From Apium graveolens (Eukaryota; Streptophyta; Magnoliopsida; Apiales; Apiaceae): a stretch of 64,000 nt of DNA. Position numbers and translations under genes: made by a program. Positions 35,497 through 46,985 of the stretch are shown here, in pieces. The notes beneath the pieces are model-generated. The model saw nothing but the letters and a program-made list of their open reading frames with translations, was not told the origin of the DNA and did no database searches. Where the stretch lies: the NCBI RefSeq assembly GCF_009905375.1, contig NW_027417558.1, positions 36,001 through 100,000 of the forward strand, in the 5' to 3' direction. Position 1 is the stretch's first letter, and every line of letters starts with the position of its first letter.

Positions 35497-35583
35497 CTCT
35501 GCAGCTATAGCAGCTACAACATCAACGGGAAGACGCGGGACGCTTCCCACGCGCTTGCGCTGGGTCTGCTGGAGTCTGGCCAT
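35497..35583 (-). CDS. H3-like exon 1, inner element 3' LTR copy
   Basis: Minus strand ATGGCC in strong context (A at -3, G at +4), 29 codons starting MARLQQTQRKRVGSVPR, donor GCAGAG|GTAGATC kept. Compared with H3 (A1 R2 T3 K4 Q5 T6 A7 R8 K9 S10 T11 G12), A1, R2, Q5, T6, R8, K9 and G12 agree and a PR follows, as in H3 APRKQL. It is the best family B match, but it sits in the 3' LTR where no exon 2 lies downstream. Confidence 0.5.
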
Positions 35584-36959
35584 CTTTCCTAACTGTTGTT
35601 GTGTGATGAAGAAATAAAGCAAGGGTGAGCAGCAAGCCCGCCAAAATAATATGTATAATGATTAATAGTATATGAGCCTTCTCATAGTACTCATGAAAGT
35701 CTTGGTCAAAAGAAATGAACCAAGTTGATATCTTAATGCGATGAAGTCGCAAAATATTCAGTATATATATACATACATATATACTTTTCAAAATATGGGA
35801 AGTCCTCTTCCATGCATAATACACACAGAGTTCCAGTTTATAACTGTATATATAAAAAAATATCGTTGCAAGGTGATCTCATATATCTAACCTTGTCTCA
35901 ACATTTTTCCGAAAATCTTTGTCATTCATAAGACAATCATTAACTAGATATAAGTTTAAAGATGAAGTTACAAGATACCCCAAAATACTTATATCTTTCC
36001 CAAATACTACTTGAACTACCCCCGTTCAAGTTATAATCAGTTTCAAAGGTTCATCACATAGATGAGACTACAAGACAAGATTTGAATAGATTCAATCTTT
36101 GAATATCATTATAAATAATGAAGTTATGAGATACTTCATTAAGTCCCAATATATAAATATATTCATATATATATCTCCCATACATTTCCTGAAAACCTCT
36201 GTCATGTAAAGTATGAACAGAGTTGCAATATCCAATGAATTTGGAAGGAAAAGAATTTTGGCATAAACCAGATATCTTGCTGATCAGGCAAAGATACCAA
36301 TAAGTAACCTTTTCTACTGTAGATCGATGAACTCCTCACCGGTCATCACCCTGGCCGTATTAGGACCTCGCGCTAGACCGTTACCCGGCCCCTCACGCGT
36401 TGATGGACTGCCACCCAGCCACTTACACTTTCATAGACCGTACCCCGGCCTGTCGTTTATGCCGACTCAATTAGATGGGCTTACTTCCCGAACGTTGGGC
36501 AAGTAATCAATTCATTTACCAAAACTGCTACCTCGTTGCGAATATAAAATACACCACAGAGCCGGATTCCCCAGGTTTTGAGCGAGTATTTAAATCCCCT
36601 TAAAAAGGAAGATCTTAAATATAAAAATGAGTTTTGGGATCCGCTCTGACTTTTAAAAATCATTTTGAAGACTCGAAAATACTTTAAAGAGTGTTTGGAG
36701 TAAAGCTGATTTAATGAAGTAAATCAGTCCCCATAATATTTAGAAAATGACTGAATATTATTATTTAAATAATATTCCCATAAAGAATAATCTTTATAAA
36801 AATAATTGAAGTAGAAGTATTAAAACTTATACTTGAAATGAGTATTAAATAACCAAAGATATACTTATATGAAAGTATTATCTTTATTTGAATAATCGAA
36901 AATAAGTTTGATTATTAACACCTTATTCTTTAATAAAATAAAGAATATATTTCAGCAAA

Positions 36960-37225
36960 TAATCGGAGTCATAGATCCTCAAATGAATATTCAAATAATA
37001 TTCATTAAATAATATAAACTGAGTCATAAGCCTTCGAATGAATATTCAAATAATATTTAATAAATAATATAAAAGAGTCATAAGCCTTCGAATGAATATT
37101 CAAATAATATTCAATAAATAATATAAAAGAGTCATAAGCCCTCGAATGAATATTCAAATAATATTCAATAAATAATATAAAAGAGTCATAAGCCCTCGAA
37201 TAATATTCGAAATAATATTCAATAA
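36960..37225 (-). repeat. AT-rich minisatellite in LTR B4 (5 units)
   Basis: Five units of about 55 bp, reading on + as GAGTCATA(A/G)...GAATGAATATTCAAATAATATT. Confidence 0.8.
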
Positions 37226-37289
37226 TAAAATAAAGTTAAAGTTATCGAATAAACCTTATTCGATTAATAGTTTGGAAAACTATAACCAT

Positions 37290-37321
<32 letters not shown>

Positions 37322-39389
37322 CCATATCCATATATACAAAATCTACTCGGGATCCTCGACTCCCGGTTTTAGAAAAATATTTTCACCTTTGGGTCCCTAT
37401 ACTAAGGGTATATGCAAGTTACCGCTATCCTCTAGCATAGGTATTATCAACTGAATCAACAATTATATATGGAAAGAATATGAAACAGGCATGCATATAT
37501 ATACCATAGCAGCATGCTTCAATATATTGCAACATTTGCTAATATAAACATCATGCATCTATCGCAAGATAATGCATATACATATATACATCACAACAAC
37601 AGTATAACGGGTAGAAAACTTGCCTGAGCGACTGGGGGTTACGAATGGCTCGGGACGAGTCTGGTAACCTATAAGCAACAAGTAAGTTGGAATTAAACCA
37701 AAGTCACTTGTAAATCTATACTTTAACTAACTTAGACTCTAACGCTTGTTTTGCGCTCACTGATTCGCTTAAGTCACTCGGGTACCCTCGGCTCCACCAT
37801 TTTTAATAATTTAACCTTTACGAGTTTTAAAGCGATTCTTTCGCGAGTGTCTTACCAACTGCCTAACACACTTACCATAAATGTTTCATACATTAATTAA
37901 CCCTTTTTGGTCTTTAACCTATGTTTCAAAGTAAGGTGAGGGGAAAAGTTTCGTTCGCGAAACGCCATTACTTGAAACGGTCGTTTCTCCTAAACCGTGC
38001 GTCGGAATCGAACGAACTACATATCAAAACGAAGCTCGTAACATGAGTTATCTAAACATGGCAGTGGTGATAATCTAGCAGGGGGTTCTCGGGTCCTAAT
38101 GTTATGCACAAAAACAGTCTACAGGAAATCGGACGTTATGACGGCTATATTTACGCGATTTCCCAAATTTAAACCAATTCAATCAACCACAATTTCAACT
38201 CCAATTCACAACCCAATCAAACCTCCAATTAAACTACACCACAACAGCCCCAAATCAACTCAATATTACCAATTATTTCATCTACACCAAGTCAAAAATG
38301 TGACCAAGAACTTCAAATCTAACAAGCATCACTCCTAACTCCAAAATCAACAAAACCACTTACTAAACAAAGCTCTATCATGAGTACACACTCATTACAC
38401 TAACCCATCATCTAACATTATGAAATCCAAACCAACAAAACTTAATACTAAGGGTTTGAGAAGTTATACCTTCCTTGGAGAGTGGAGAATCAAGAGAATG
38501 GCTTGGAATCACCCTTAAAGTCCTTATCCAAGCTTAATCTAAACAAAACTTCAAGAACACAAATTTTAGTTCTTGAAAACACTATTCACCATCTTCTTTC
38601 ATGATTTATAGAAAAATATTGGCTTGGAATTAGAAGCTTAAACTTATAGGAAGTATGTAACTATCCATGGGGAAGCTTAGATAATTACCTTGCTAAATAG
38701 TAAGTGGAGGAGCTTGGACTTTCATTTTTTAAGAAAACCACCCGAGAGCATGAAGAAGAAGAAGAGAGAATTTTGTGTTTTGGCTTGATTTGCTTTTGGT
38801 TGGTTGATTTTTGTTGTTTGTTTTAGTGAATTACCTAGTTGCCCTTGGTTTTGTGTGGTTAAAAAGTCACCACATCTCCTTCCTTTCTTGTCATGCCTAT
38901 GTCACCTTGCACATGTCATAATGCTCCCACTTGTCCACACCTTGTGGTTTGATGATGTCACAATCCCTGGCTTCTTGTACAAGCTTGTCTCTTGGTCACT
39001 TATTTGTTTTACGGTTCGCTTATCTTTCGTTCTCGTTTATCGTTTGAGGGATCATACCCGGGATCTTATTACTTAGGTTCCCTTAACCTTTCTCAATATA
39101 TTATATTCCTTTTATGATCCTCTCCTATAATCCTTTAATTTAAATCCTTTTTATCCTGTTACCTTATACTCAATTCTCTCCGTATCTTGTGAATTTCCGG
39201 GAAAATCAAAGTGTTCGGAATTGGATTTTGACGATCTTTACATACACTTATATACCACATAGAGTACTAATAATATCCCATAAGATCAATAACAGAACCC
39301 CTACATAGCGTGGCATGAAAAGTTTTCTCGTTCAGCAAAAACACTATTCATAAGGGTTTCAAAATTTCTCAAAAATTGGGGTTATTACA

Positions 39390-39402
39390 GTCTCCCCTCC
39401 TT
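39390..39402 (-). promoter_or_regulatory. Polypurine tract, inner element
   Basis: GTCTCCCCTCCTT on +, the complement of AAGGAGGGGAGAC, directly next to the 3' LTR. Confidence 0.88.
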
Positions 39403-41589
39403 AAAAGGATTCCGTCCCGGAATCAGATAGAAAATAAATGGGGATACTTTCTTAGCATTACACTTTCTAACTCTCGAGTCAATTTTCCCACATTGTGGTT
39501 CTACCACCAAACTCTACCTAGTTTGATAATCCTTCTCCTAAGCACTTGTTCCTTTTCACTCTATAACCCTTCCTGGTTGCTCCATATAGGTTACGTCAGG
39601 TTGCATATCTATGCGCTCATATGCCTCTATTTATCTGGCATCTGAATTACACTTCCTTAACATTGATACGTGAAACACGTTACGACCTGCTACATGTTCG
39701 GGGTTAGGGCTAGCTCATATGCTAACTTCCCAAACGTCTTAATATATCCAAGGGTCCAACAAATTGTAGACTTAGCTTTCCTTTCTTTCCGAACCTCATC
39801 AATCCTTTCCAAGGGATACCTATAACATTACTAGGTCCCCTATTTCATACTCTTTATCCTTTCGTGTCATGTCCATCTTGGGCTACTACCAGCCATCCTC
39901 TGATTAGATCTATCATATCCTTGGTCCTTTGGAGCACTGCTGGTCCGAGCATCTTGCGCTCTACAACTTCATCCTAACATAAGGGAGATCGACGTTGTCT
40001 TCCCTCAAGGATCTCATAAGACGACATCTCGATACCTGACATACGATCTATTGTCGTAAGAAAACTCAATCCGTGTTAAGTGATCATTCCAATTTCTTTC
40101 AAGTCTATTGCACAGACTCTCATTATAGCTTTTAGCATTAGAGCTTTTGCTTCTCAATACCCATTCTTTTCCAGTTCGTAATCGTTACTACCTTCCGTTC
40201 CTAATATTATACTGGTTATACTTTTGCTTGTTAGCGTTCTATAACCTTTTAATAACCACGTCAACCTTAGTATCACGAATGTGTTTCCATTCCGCATACT
40301 ACCACTACTTTATTACTCCTTTTTCAGTTGTTTCTATTTTCCAAGGTTTGATTAATCATGTAGAAGTGAAGGAATTTGTTGAGAGATCACTATGATCATG
40401 AACACTTGTTATATCGCATAGTTAGTACAGAAGGTGGCCAGCCTTTAGTACTTGACAAGCAATTAAACAATAGCTGGTATCCTACTCGGCTTCTATCACA
40501 CAGATAGATAGTCATTCGGCAATACCTCCCCTTCTGGAAGGGTTGTTCTTCTCAGCTTACATGAAATGAAAAGAAGAGAAAAGAACAAATTGAAGAGAAT
40601 TGTATATTCATAAAAAATTTTATTGCCATAAAATATCTGGCTTGGAATCTACCTCTGAACTATAGAGGTTTGTCATAGAAGAACAAAACATATATGTATT
40701 TATATCAACATCAAGTATTATAGCATCGCATTTCACGTGCCTAAATATTTTCGCTATCCCGTCCATCATTCTATGGACCCATGCTCTTCCTCGAGCTTAT
40801 ACACAATTACCTTTGAAACTCCCTCGACATCAAAAATCAAATCTGGGATCTCATTCTAGACATCATCGTTACTTGAATTCTATGCTTGCACCGCAACCTT
40901 CCTCGTATAACAATACGACTCTCTATTGATAAGAAAGAATAATAATTCACTATGTAGATACTCTACTTAATTAGTCTATCAATGATAACTTATACACTAC
41001 CACGACCCGATTAGTGGTACTCAATCTCAACACCCATTCCAATACAACTCTCATGGTTGTAATCAGCTCACTACTCGCAGAATCATTGCTGCCTTACTAT
41101 GGTCCACCACTGACCCACTGTAGTCATTCATTTTCCATGAAATCTTAATAACTAACCATACGGAGTCCATACATCTCGTATCTAATTCTCCTAAGGAGTT
41201 AACATAACCACCAATCACAATTCATGAAGAATACTCCAAACTCTGACGTACCTTCATGACATGAAGTAGATAAAATTGCAGAAGAGTTTCAATCAAAGCA
41301 ACGATAGCAGGTTAATACCATTCTTAATCATATGCCTTAAATAGAAGACTTAACTCAAAGGTTCGTCTAGTCCTTTTGGAAACATAGTCCTGGCTTATCT
41401 CAAGATAGGACCTTCTAAGATAGATAGCCCGTTCATGGCGATTACACGAATTATACCTTTACCAACTACTATTACGGTTGGGTATTGCACAGTCATCAGA
41501 AGGAATGTCAATCTTCCAAACCATAATACAACCTTCACAGTTTTAACCATCATCACTGTATTCCTCTGGCACAAGCGCCTATAATTATC
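39403..41589 (-). pseudogene. Integrase and chromodomain remnant (inner), with unassigned interval
   Basis: Complement of the outer element's 32551-34730 and similarly decayed. The NVFHVS region lies near 39650-39690 and the integrase core end near 39960-40130. An unassigned interval (about 40170-40900) corresponds to 33261-33980, and the core start lies near 40960-41060. No frame is usable. Confidence 0.65.
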
Positions 41590-42430
41590 CTCTTACCTTT
41601 AAAGTGTCGGCCACTTCTTTGGCCTTTCCTGATATTAAAATTTCCTTATAGTCAATGTCATTTTAACCACCTCCAAATAAATTTTCTACCTTATTTCAAT
41701 CACTGCTTTTGTGAAGATGTATTCCTTAAAATCTGATGAGAAAAAAAAATATCACTATTTTTCCATAAGTTATTGCCTCATTCTTTAGAGGCTAATCACT
41801 GTCAAGACTGACTCTCAATCATACTTAGAACATTTTTTTTTATCTTAAGTCCTAATTGCCCTGAACAATTTCGACCTTTACTGGTTCGATCCATACTTTC
41901 TCGTGGTTTAACACGTGCCCCACTTGGCATCATTATAATTACGTCATATTTCTTTTATCAACATTTTTATTCTTGAGAATTTTGAATATTACCTTTCTCC
42001 TTGTAAAACCTCTAAGGTTATCCTTTAATCGTTCCTCCTGTATTCCCTAGATACAGGGCATATCAAAATACCATTCACTATTACTAGAACCATTGTCTAT
42101 ATACATCTGAAAAATTTCTCCACTAATTCTTAAAGGTTATTATTACCTTAATCCTTTCCCAATCATACTGTCAAAACTCATACTGTCCCTATTAAGGGTG
42201 ACATGCCAACCTTTATGCAGTCCCCTAGGATTCATTTTAAGTTACCAATGTTCTATCCTTAATTCCACCTTTAAAAGGTACCTGCATCCTTCCACGGATA
42301 TATCAAGTCAAATATCCTTGATAAGGGTATCTTGTTCAATCATTTCCACCTCGATAGTCTATACCTAACTTCATAATAGCATCCTTATTCAAATTGAGGT
42401 CAATCCATATGGCCTCCAAAAGATAACAAC
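41590..42430 (-). pseudogene. RT and RNase H remnant with catalytic NG (inner)
   Basis: Complement of 31786-32550. The RNase H box lies at 41590-41636. The catalytic position reads VNGILICPVSRE, with AATGGT on the complement of 42070-42075, the same DD-to-NG change as in the outer element. The LGIDYRG motif lies near 42350-42375. Confidence 0.75.
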
Positions 42431-42949
42431 GGTTATCCGCTTGTCTTTCCTGATTTGGTAATGATCACATGGATGATCTGGAAGATATTGGTCGTGTTCA
42501 ACGTGAACTTCTTCTTAATAAATCCTTATTTACTTTTGTTATTTATCTCAACAGTCATCTCAATGTTGGGATATCTTTCATACCTGGCGTCTCCCTTTCT
42601 GGGTATCATGCCACCGGTCTTACACTTCACATTCTTGAAGGTCACTTCCTTCATCCAATTTTCCTAGTTTCTTACTTCCTTGTCTCCTCAGTCTATCCGC
42701 GTCTCATTGTTTATCCTTCGAACTATCTCAATGTTTCCTCGAATCCTCCCAACTTAAAGGGGATAAAATATATGCATCTCTTATGCCTTCAACCGTCAAC
42801 TTTAACTCATGGTGGATCATCATCATCCTGATGATTACATACTTTTCTATTTCTATTGCTATGAGTCTTTAGGGTTTCCTCATACCCAACTCCCTTATCA
42901 TTCCTCAAACTCTATTGCCTTTATATTCCTTTCCACTTCAGTTTCTTTT
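42431..42949 (-). other. Decayed gag/protease interval (inner)
   Basis: Complement of 31251-31785; no assignable domain. The + strand frame at 42469-42831 is antisense to the element. Confidence 0.45.
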
Positions 42950-43560
42950 TATTTTCCTTTCTCTTATCATTATTTCATGAACCAACATAACTTAAGCATT
43001 GATTTCAAACATCCCGTCATTCTGGATTCGTGTCCTCAGAACGAATCTTGATAACTTTTACAACTTAGATTCATAATTCATCATACTCGTCTGCCTTTGT
43101 TCTGGCTCTAAAGCTTTTACACTCTCTCCATAACCTTGGGAATTACTTTCCCGAAAACAATTGGCTGAACTTTAATCAGTTTATCATAACCTCTGGCTCC
43201 GTGCCTTTCTTGGTCTTTCACCAGCGGGTGGTCTCTCTCTTAGGAGGGTGAGTGATAAAAACAGTCTTTTGTGGTTCATCAATCATTTTGAATCTCAAAT
43301 GATTCCTATATTTCCTTTAGCCAGGCTCTTGCCTCGGCTGGGTCAGCTTGTTCCATGGAACTCTGAGAGCTTAGCGACTTAAAGGTCCTGAAAGAATTTC
43401 TCACCGCACTGTCTCCTCAGGGTGGTGGTTGGGGATAATAGTCTAAGTTCTTTTTAGATAGGTCCATGAATTGCCGTATAGGAGTACCGTCTCGGGTCTC
43501 CTTTCCTTACTCGACTTTCTGTTTCCTTAGTATGAAATGTTTCATCCTACTCCCCATAAT
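42950..43560 (-). pseudogene. Gag remnant (inner)
   Basis: Complement of 30536-31250. Recognisable pieces are GTPIRQFMDL (near 43460-43490) and AEARAWLKEI (near 43315-43345, followed by a stop). The gag stop TAA, complement of 43058-43060, is shared with the outer element. Confidence 0.7.
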
Positions 43561-44556
43561 TGGGGTCATCTTTTAATTTAAAATCCTCATTTTCCACTCC
43601 ATTATGTCATGGGTTCCTTCTATCTTGATGGCGACCTCCCTGACTATCACGTTCAGGGTTTGCTCTAAATCTTATTCCTCAAACTATGGTTCTCATCTAA
43701 GTTCTCATCCTTACGCTCTTGAACTTTCGGAACCCAAATTCTATAGGAATACCTCATTATTCCCTTATCATCTTTCTCGATATTAATCTTTTATCTAATT
43801 GTTGGCTCTCTGCCTTCATTCATAACTTTTTCTGGCACAATATGATCTTTTCCAATAATTTGGGCTGTATTGCAATCTCAAACAGCTTTTCGGTACCGGC
43901 TCCGGTTACCTTCACTACTATTTCCATTTTCTCAAAATCTCTTATAAACTCTCCAAAAGACATTATCATCTTGAGTCTCTCCTTTTTACTAAGGGCATCA
44001 GCCACCATATTGGCTTTCCCCGAATGATAAAGAATCTCCCAATCATAATTCTTGATTAGCTCTAACCGCCTCCTCTGGCGTATGTTGAGCTCTTTCTACG
44101 TAAGAATGTACTAGAGCACTTATGGCTTAGGTAATTCTCGCACTTCTCTCCATACAAGTAGTGCCTCCAATCCTTAGGGTAAAACTATTGCCACGAGCCT
44201 AAGCTCATGAGCAGGGATATCGAATTTCATATTACCTTAATTGTCTTGACATGTACGCGATTACCTTACCGTGCTGCATAAGCACGCACCCTAAGCCCTT
44301 GTGCGAAGCGTCACTATACTTCACAAAATCTCTTTTTCCATCCGGCAACGCCAGCATAAGGGCCATCACCAACCTCTGCTTCAGTTCTTGAAAGCTGTTC
44401 TCGCATTTCTCTGTCCATTCGAACTTCTCAGTCTTACGAGTAAGCCGCGTTAAAGGGGCTACTATCTTTATAACTTGAACGAACCTCCGGTAGTGACCGG
44501 CCAATCCTACCGCTGGTAGTTGCCCTAACCATGGTCATCAATTCCTCAGTGGTCCT
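43561..44556 (-). pseudogene. Upstream pol fragment: RT C-end, RNase H, integrase N-end (inner)
   Basis: Minus-strand 44232-44504 is open for 90 codons (GHYRRFVQVIKIVAPLTRL through SDASHKGLGCVLMQHGKVI). RNase H ends in MVADALSKKERLKMI at about 43965-44008, and integrase N-terminal sequence follows toward 43700. It is better preserved than the gag and pol that follow it and lies at the same abnormal place, before gag, as in the outer element. Confidence 0.75.
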
Positions 44557-44778
44557 TTATTCATTCTTGTCAGGATCCTCCATGGGATCCTCCTCAACAA
44601 CTATCCCTTCTAGGACAACATCCTCAACCGCTAAATTCTCAATATCAACATCATCCGGTCCTGCATTAGGACACTCTATCGGATCCACAATCCGATCTCC
44701 AATTAGTAATAAAATATCATCGCGATGTTGCTCCTCAACCTCAGGGTTCGGAGTCCCGCTACCATATACGATAACGAA
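44557..44778 (-). CDS. Family B accessory exon 2 (acidic), inner element
   Basis: On the minus strand, 73 codons from the acceptor GGAGCGTAG| at 44779 to TAA at 44557-44559: FVIVYGSGTPNPEVEEQ... to ...MEDPDKNE-stop. The last 68 codons align without gaps to 29431-29637. The acceptor used in the outer copy (TATAG|GGC) is mutated here to TATATGG, but the AG nine bases of coding sequence further upstream (GTAG|TTC) keeps phase 0. Highly acidic; no recognised domain. Antisense frame 44531-44902 is its shadow. Confidence 0.45.
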   Translation of the reverse strand, partial: FVIVYGSGTPNPEVEEQHRDDILLLIGDRIVDPIECPNAGPDDVDIENLAVEDVVLEGIVVEEDPMEDPDKNE

Positions 44779-45257
44779 CTACGCTCCTATCACGATATTT
44801 ATAAGGGTTCCCATAAGGGTTTTAACTGTCAGTACTACGTTAGGTAGCCCGACTATGAACTTGGAAAGAGTTCTTATTATCTTAGTTAACTTATTATCTT
44901 AACGTCCCATCATCTCTGAGGTTTATAACGCTTAGCTCTGATACCATTTCTGTAACACCCCCAGATCCGGGGTCGGGGATCCGGGTCGTCACGGTCTTTC
45001 TTTCCACAATATCACTTCACCTAATTAATAATAAATAACCTTATGCTGTGACCCCACACTAACACATACCACAACCCATTATAGTCTCAGAGATGAAATT
45101 TAAATAAGTACAAGTCTTTGAATCCACAATTTAAAAGTTATTACAACCCAAAATGATTACTTGATAAATTTACAGTTAATTGCCATTATCTGCCACAAGT
45201 TATAATTATACATAATTGATTCTCAAAAGTAGATGGTCTGATCTACAATAGATCTAC
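44779..45257 (-). other. Predicted accessory intron, inner element
   Basis: 479 bases on the minus strand from GAG|GTAGATC to GCGTAG|TTC, covering LTR end and primer site. Same layout as the other two elements. Confidence 0.38.
44935..44946 (-). promoter_or_regulatory. Primer-binding site (initiator tRNA-Met), inner element
   Basis: GCTCTGATACCA on +, complement of TGGTATCAGAGC, four bases inside the minus-strand 5' LTR. Confidence 0.93.
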
Positions 45258-45344
45258 CTCTGCAGCTATAGCAGCTACAACATCAACGGGAAGACGCGGG
45301 ACGCTTCCCACGCGCTTGCGCTGGGTCTGCTGGAGTCTGTCCAT
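45258..45344 (-). CDS. Family B accessory exon 1 (H3-like tail), inner element
   Basis: Minus strand, 29 codons starting MDRLQQTQRKRVGSVPR, ending GCAGAG before donor GTAGATC. As the 5' LTR copy it is the one that could be spliced to exon 2 at 44778. R2, Q5, T6, R8, K9 and G12 of H3 are kept; A1 is Asp here (Ala in the 3' LTR copy). The predicted spliced product is about 102 residues. Confidence 0.5.
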
Positions 45345-46729
45345 CTTTCCTAACTGTTGTTGTGTGATGAAGAAATAAAGCAAGGGTGAGCAGCAAGCCC
45401 ACCAAAATAATATGTATAATGATTAATAGTATATGAGCCTTCTCATAGTACTCATGAAAGTCTTGGTCAAAAGAAATGAACCAAGTTGATATCTTAATGC
45501 GATGAAGTCGCAAAATATTCAGTATATATATATACATATATACTTTTCAAAATATGGGAAGTCCTCTTCCATGCCTAATACACACAGAGTTCCAGTTTAT
45601 AACTGTATATATAAAAAAATATCGTTGCAAGGTGATCTCATATATCTAACCTTGTCTCAACATTTTTCCGAAAATCTTTGTCATTCATAAGACAATCATT
45701 AACTAGATATAAGTTTAAAGATGAAGTTACAAGATACCCCAAAATACTTATATCTTTCCCAAATACTACTTGAACTACCCCCGTTCAAGTTATAATCAGT
45801 TTCAAAGGTTCATCACATAGATGAGACTACAAGACAAGATTTTAATAGATTCAATCTTTGAATATCATTATAAATAATGAAGTTACGAGATACTTCATTA
45901 AGTCCCGATATATAAATATATTCATATATATATCTCCCATACATTTCCTGAAAACCTCTGTCATGTAAAGTATGAACAGAGTTGCAATATCCAATGAATT
46001 TGGAAGGAAAAGAATTTTGGCATAAACCAGATATCTTGCTGATCAGGAAAAGATACCAATAAGTAACCTTTTCTACTGTAGATGGATGAATTCCTCACCG
46101 GTCATCACCCTGGCCGCATTAGGACCTCGCGCTAGACCGTTACCCGGCCCCTCACGCGTTGATGGACTGCCACCCAGCCACTTACACTTTCATAGACCGT
46201 ACCCCGGCCTGTCGCTTATGCCGACTCAATTAGATGGGCTTACTTCCCGAACGTTGGGCAAGTAATCAATTCATTTACCAAAACTGCAACCTCGTTGCGA
46301 ATATAAAATACCCCACAGAGCCGGATTCCCCAAGTTTTGAGCGAGTATTTAAATCCCCTTAAAAAGGAAGATCTTAAATATAAAAATGAGTTTTGGGATC
46401 CGCTCTGACTTTTAAAAATCATTTTGAAGACTCGAAAATACTTTAAAGAGTGTTTGGAGTAAAGCTGATTTAATGAAGTAAATCAGTCCCCATAATATTT
46501 AGAAAATGACTGAATATTATTATTTAAATAATATTCCCATAAAGAATAATCTTTATAAAAATAATTGAAGTAGAAGTATTAAAACTTATACTTGAAATGA
46601 GTATTAAATAACCAAAGATATACTTATATGAAAGTATTATCTTTATTTGAATAATCGAAAATAAGTTTGATTATTAACACCTTATTCTTTAATAAAATAA
46701 AGAATATATTTCAGCAAATAATCGGAGTC

Positions 46730-46985
46730 ATAGATCCTCAAATGAATATTCAAATAATATTCATTAAATAATATAAACTGAGTCATAAGCCTTCGAATGA
46801 ATATTCAAATAATATTCAATAAATAATATAAAAGAGTCATAAGCCTTCGAATGAATATTCAAATAATATTCAATAAATAATATAAAAGAGTCATAAGCCC
46901 TCGAATGAATATTCAAATAATATTCAATAAATAATATAAAAGAGTCACCCTCGAATAATATTCGAAATAATATTCAATAATAAAA
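46730..46985 (-). repeat. AT-rich minisatellite in LTR B5 (5 units)
   Basis: Same five units as LTR B4, with a 5-bp loss in the last one. Confidence 0.8.

Larger units (their letters stand above)
35190..39389 (-). repeat. Inner family B 3' LTR (copy B4)
   Basis: 4200 bp, reading on the minus strand from TGTAATAACCCC to GGGGGTGTTACA. It contains the five-unit minisatellite (36960-37225), the E2F-like dyads (about 37940-37985) and an H3-like exon copy (35497-35583). Other frames (35522-35824, 36481-36663, 38099-38338, 38804-39076) are repeated in copy B5 and are not protein-like. Confidence 0.95.

Noticed and set aside
44531..44902. Forward 123-codon serine-rich frame
   Set aside because: Exact antisense shadow of the acidic accessory exon 2; Ser/Thr richness arises from complementing Asp/Glu codons.
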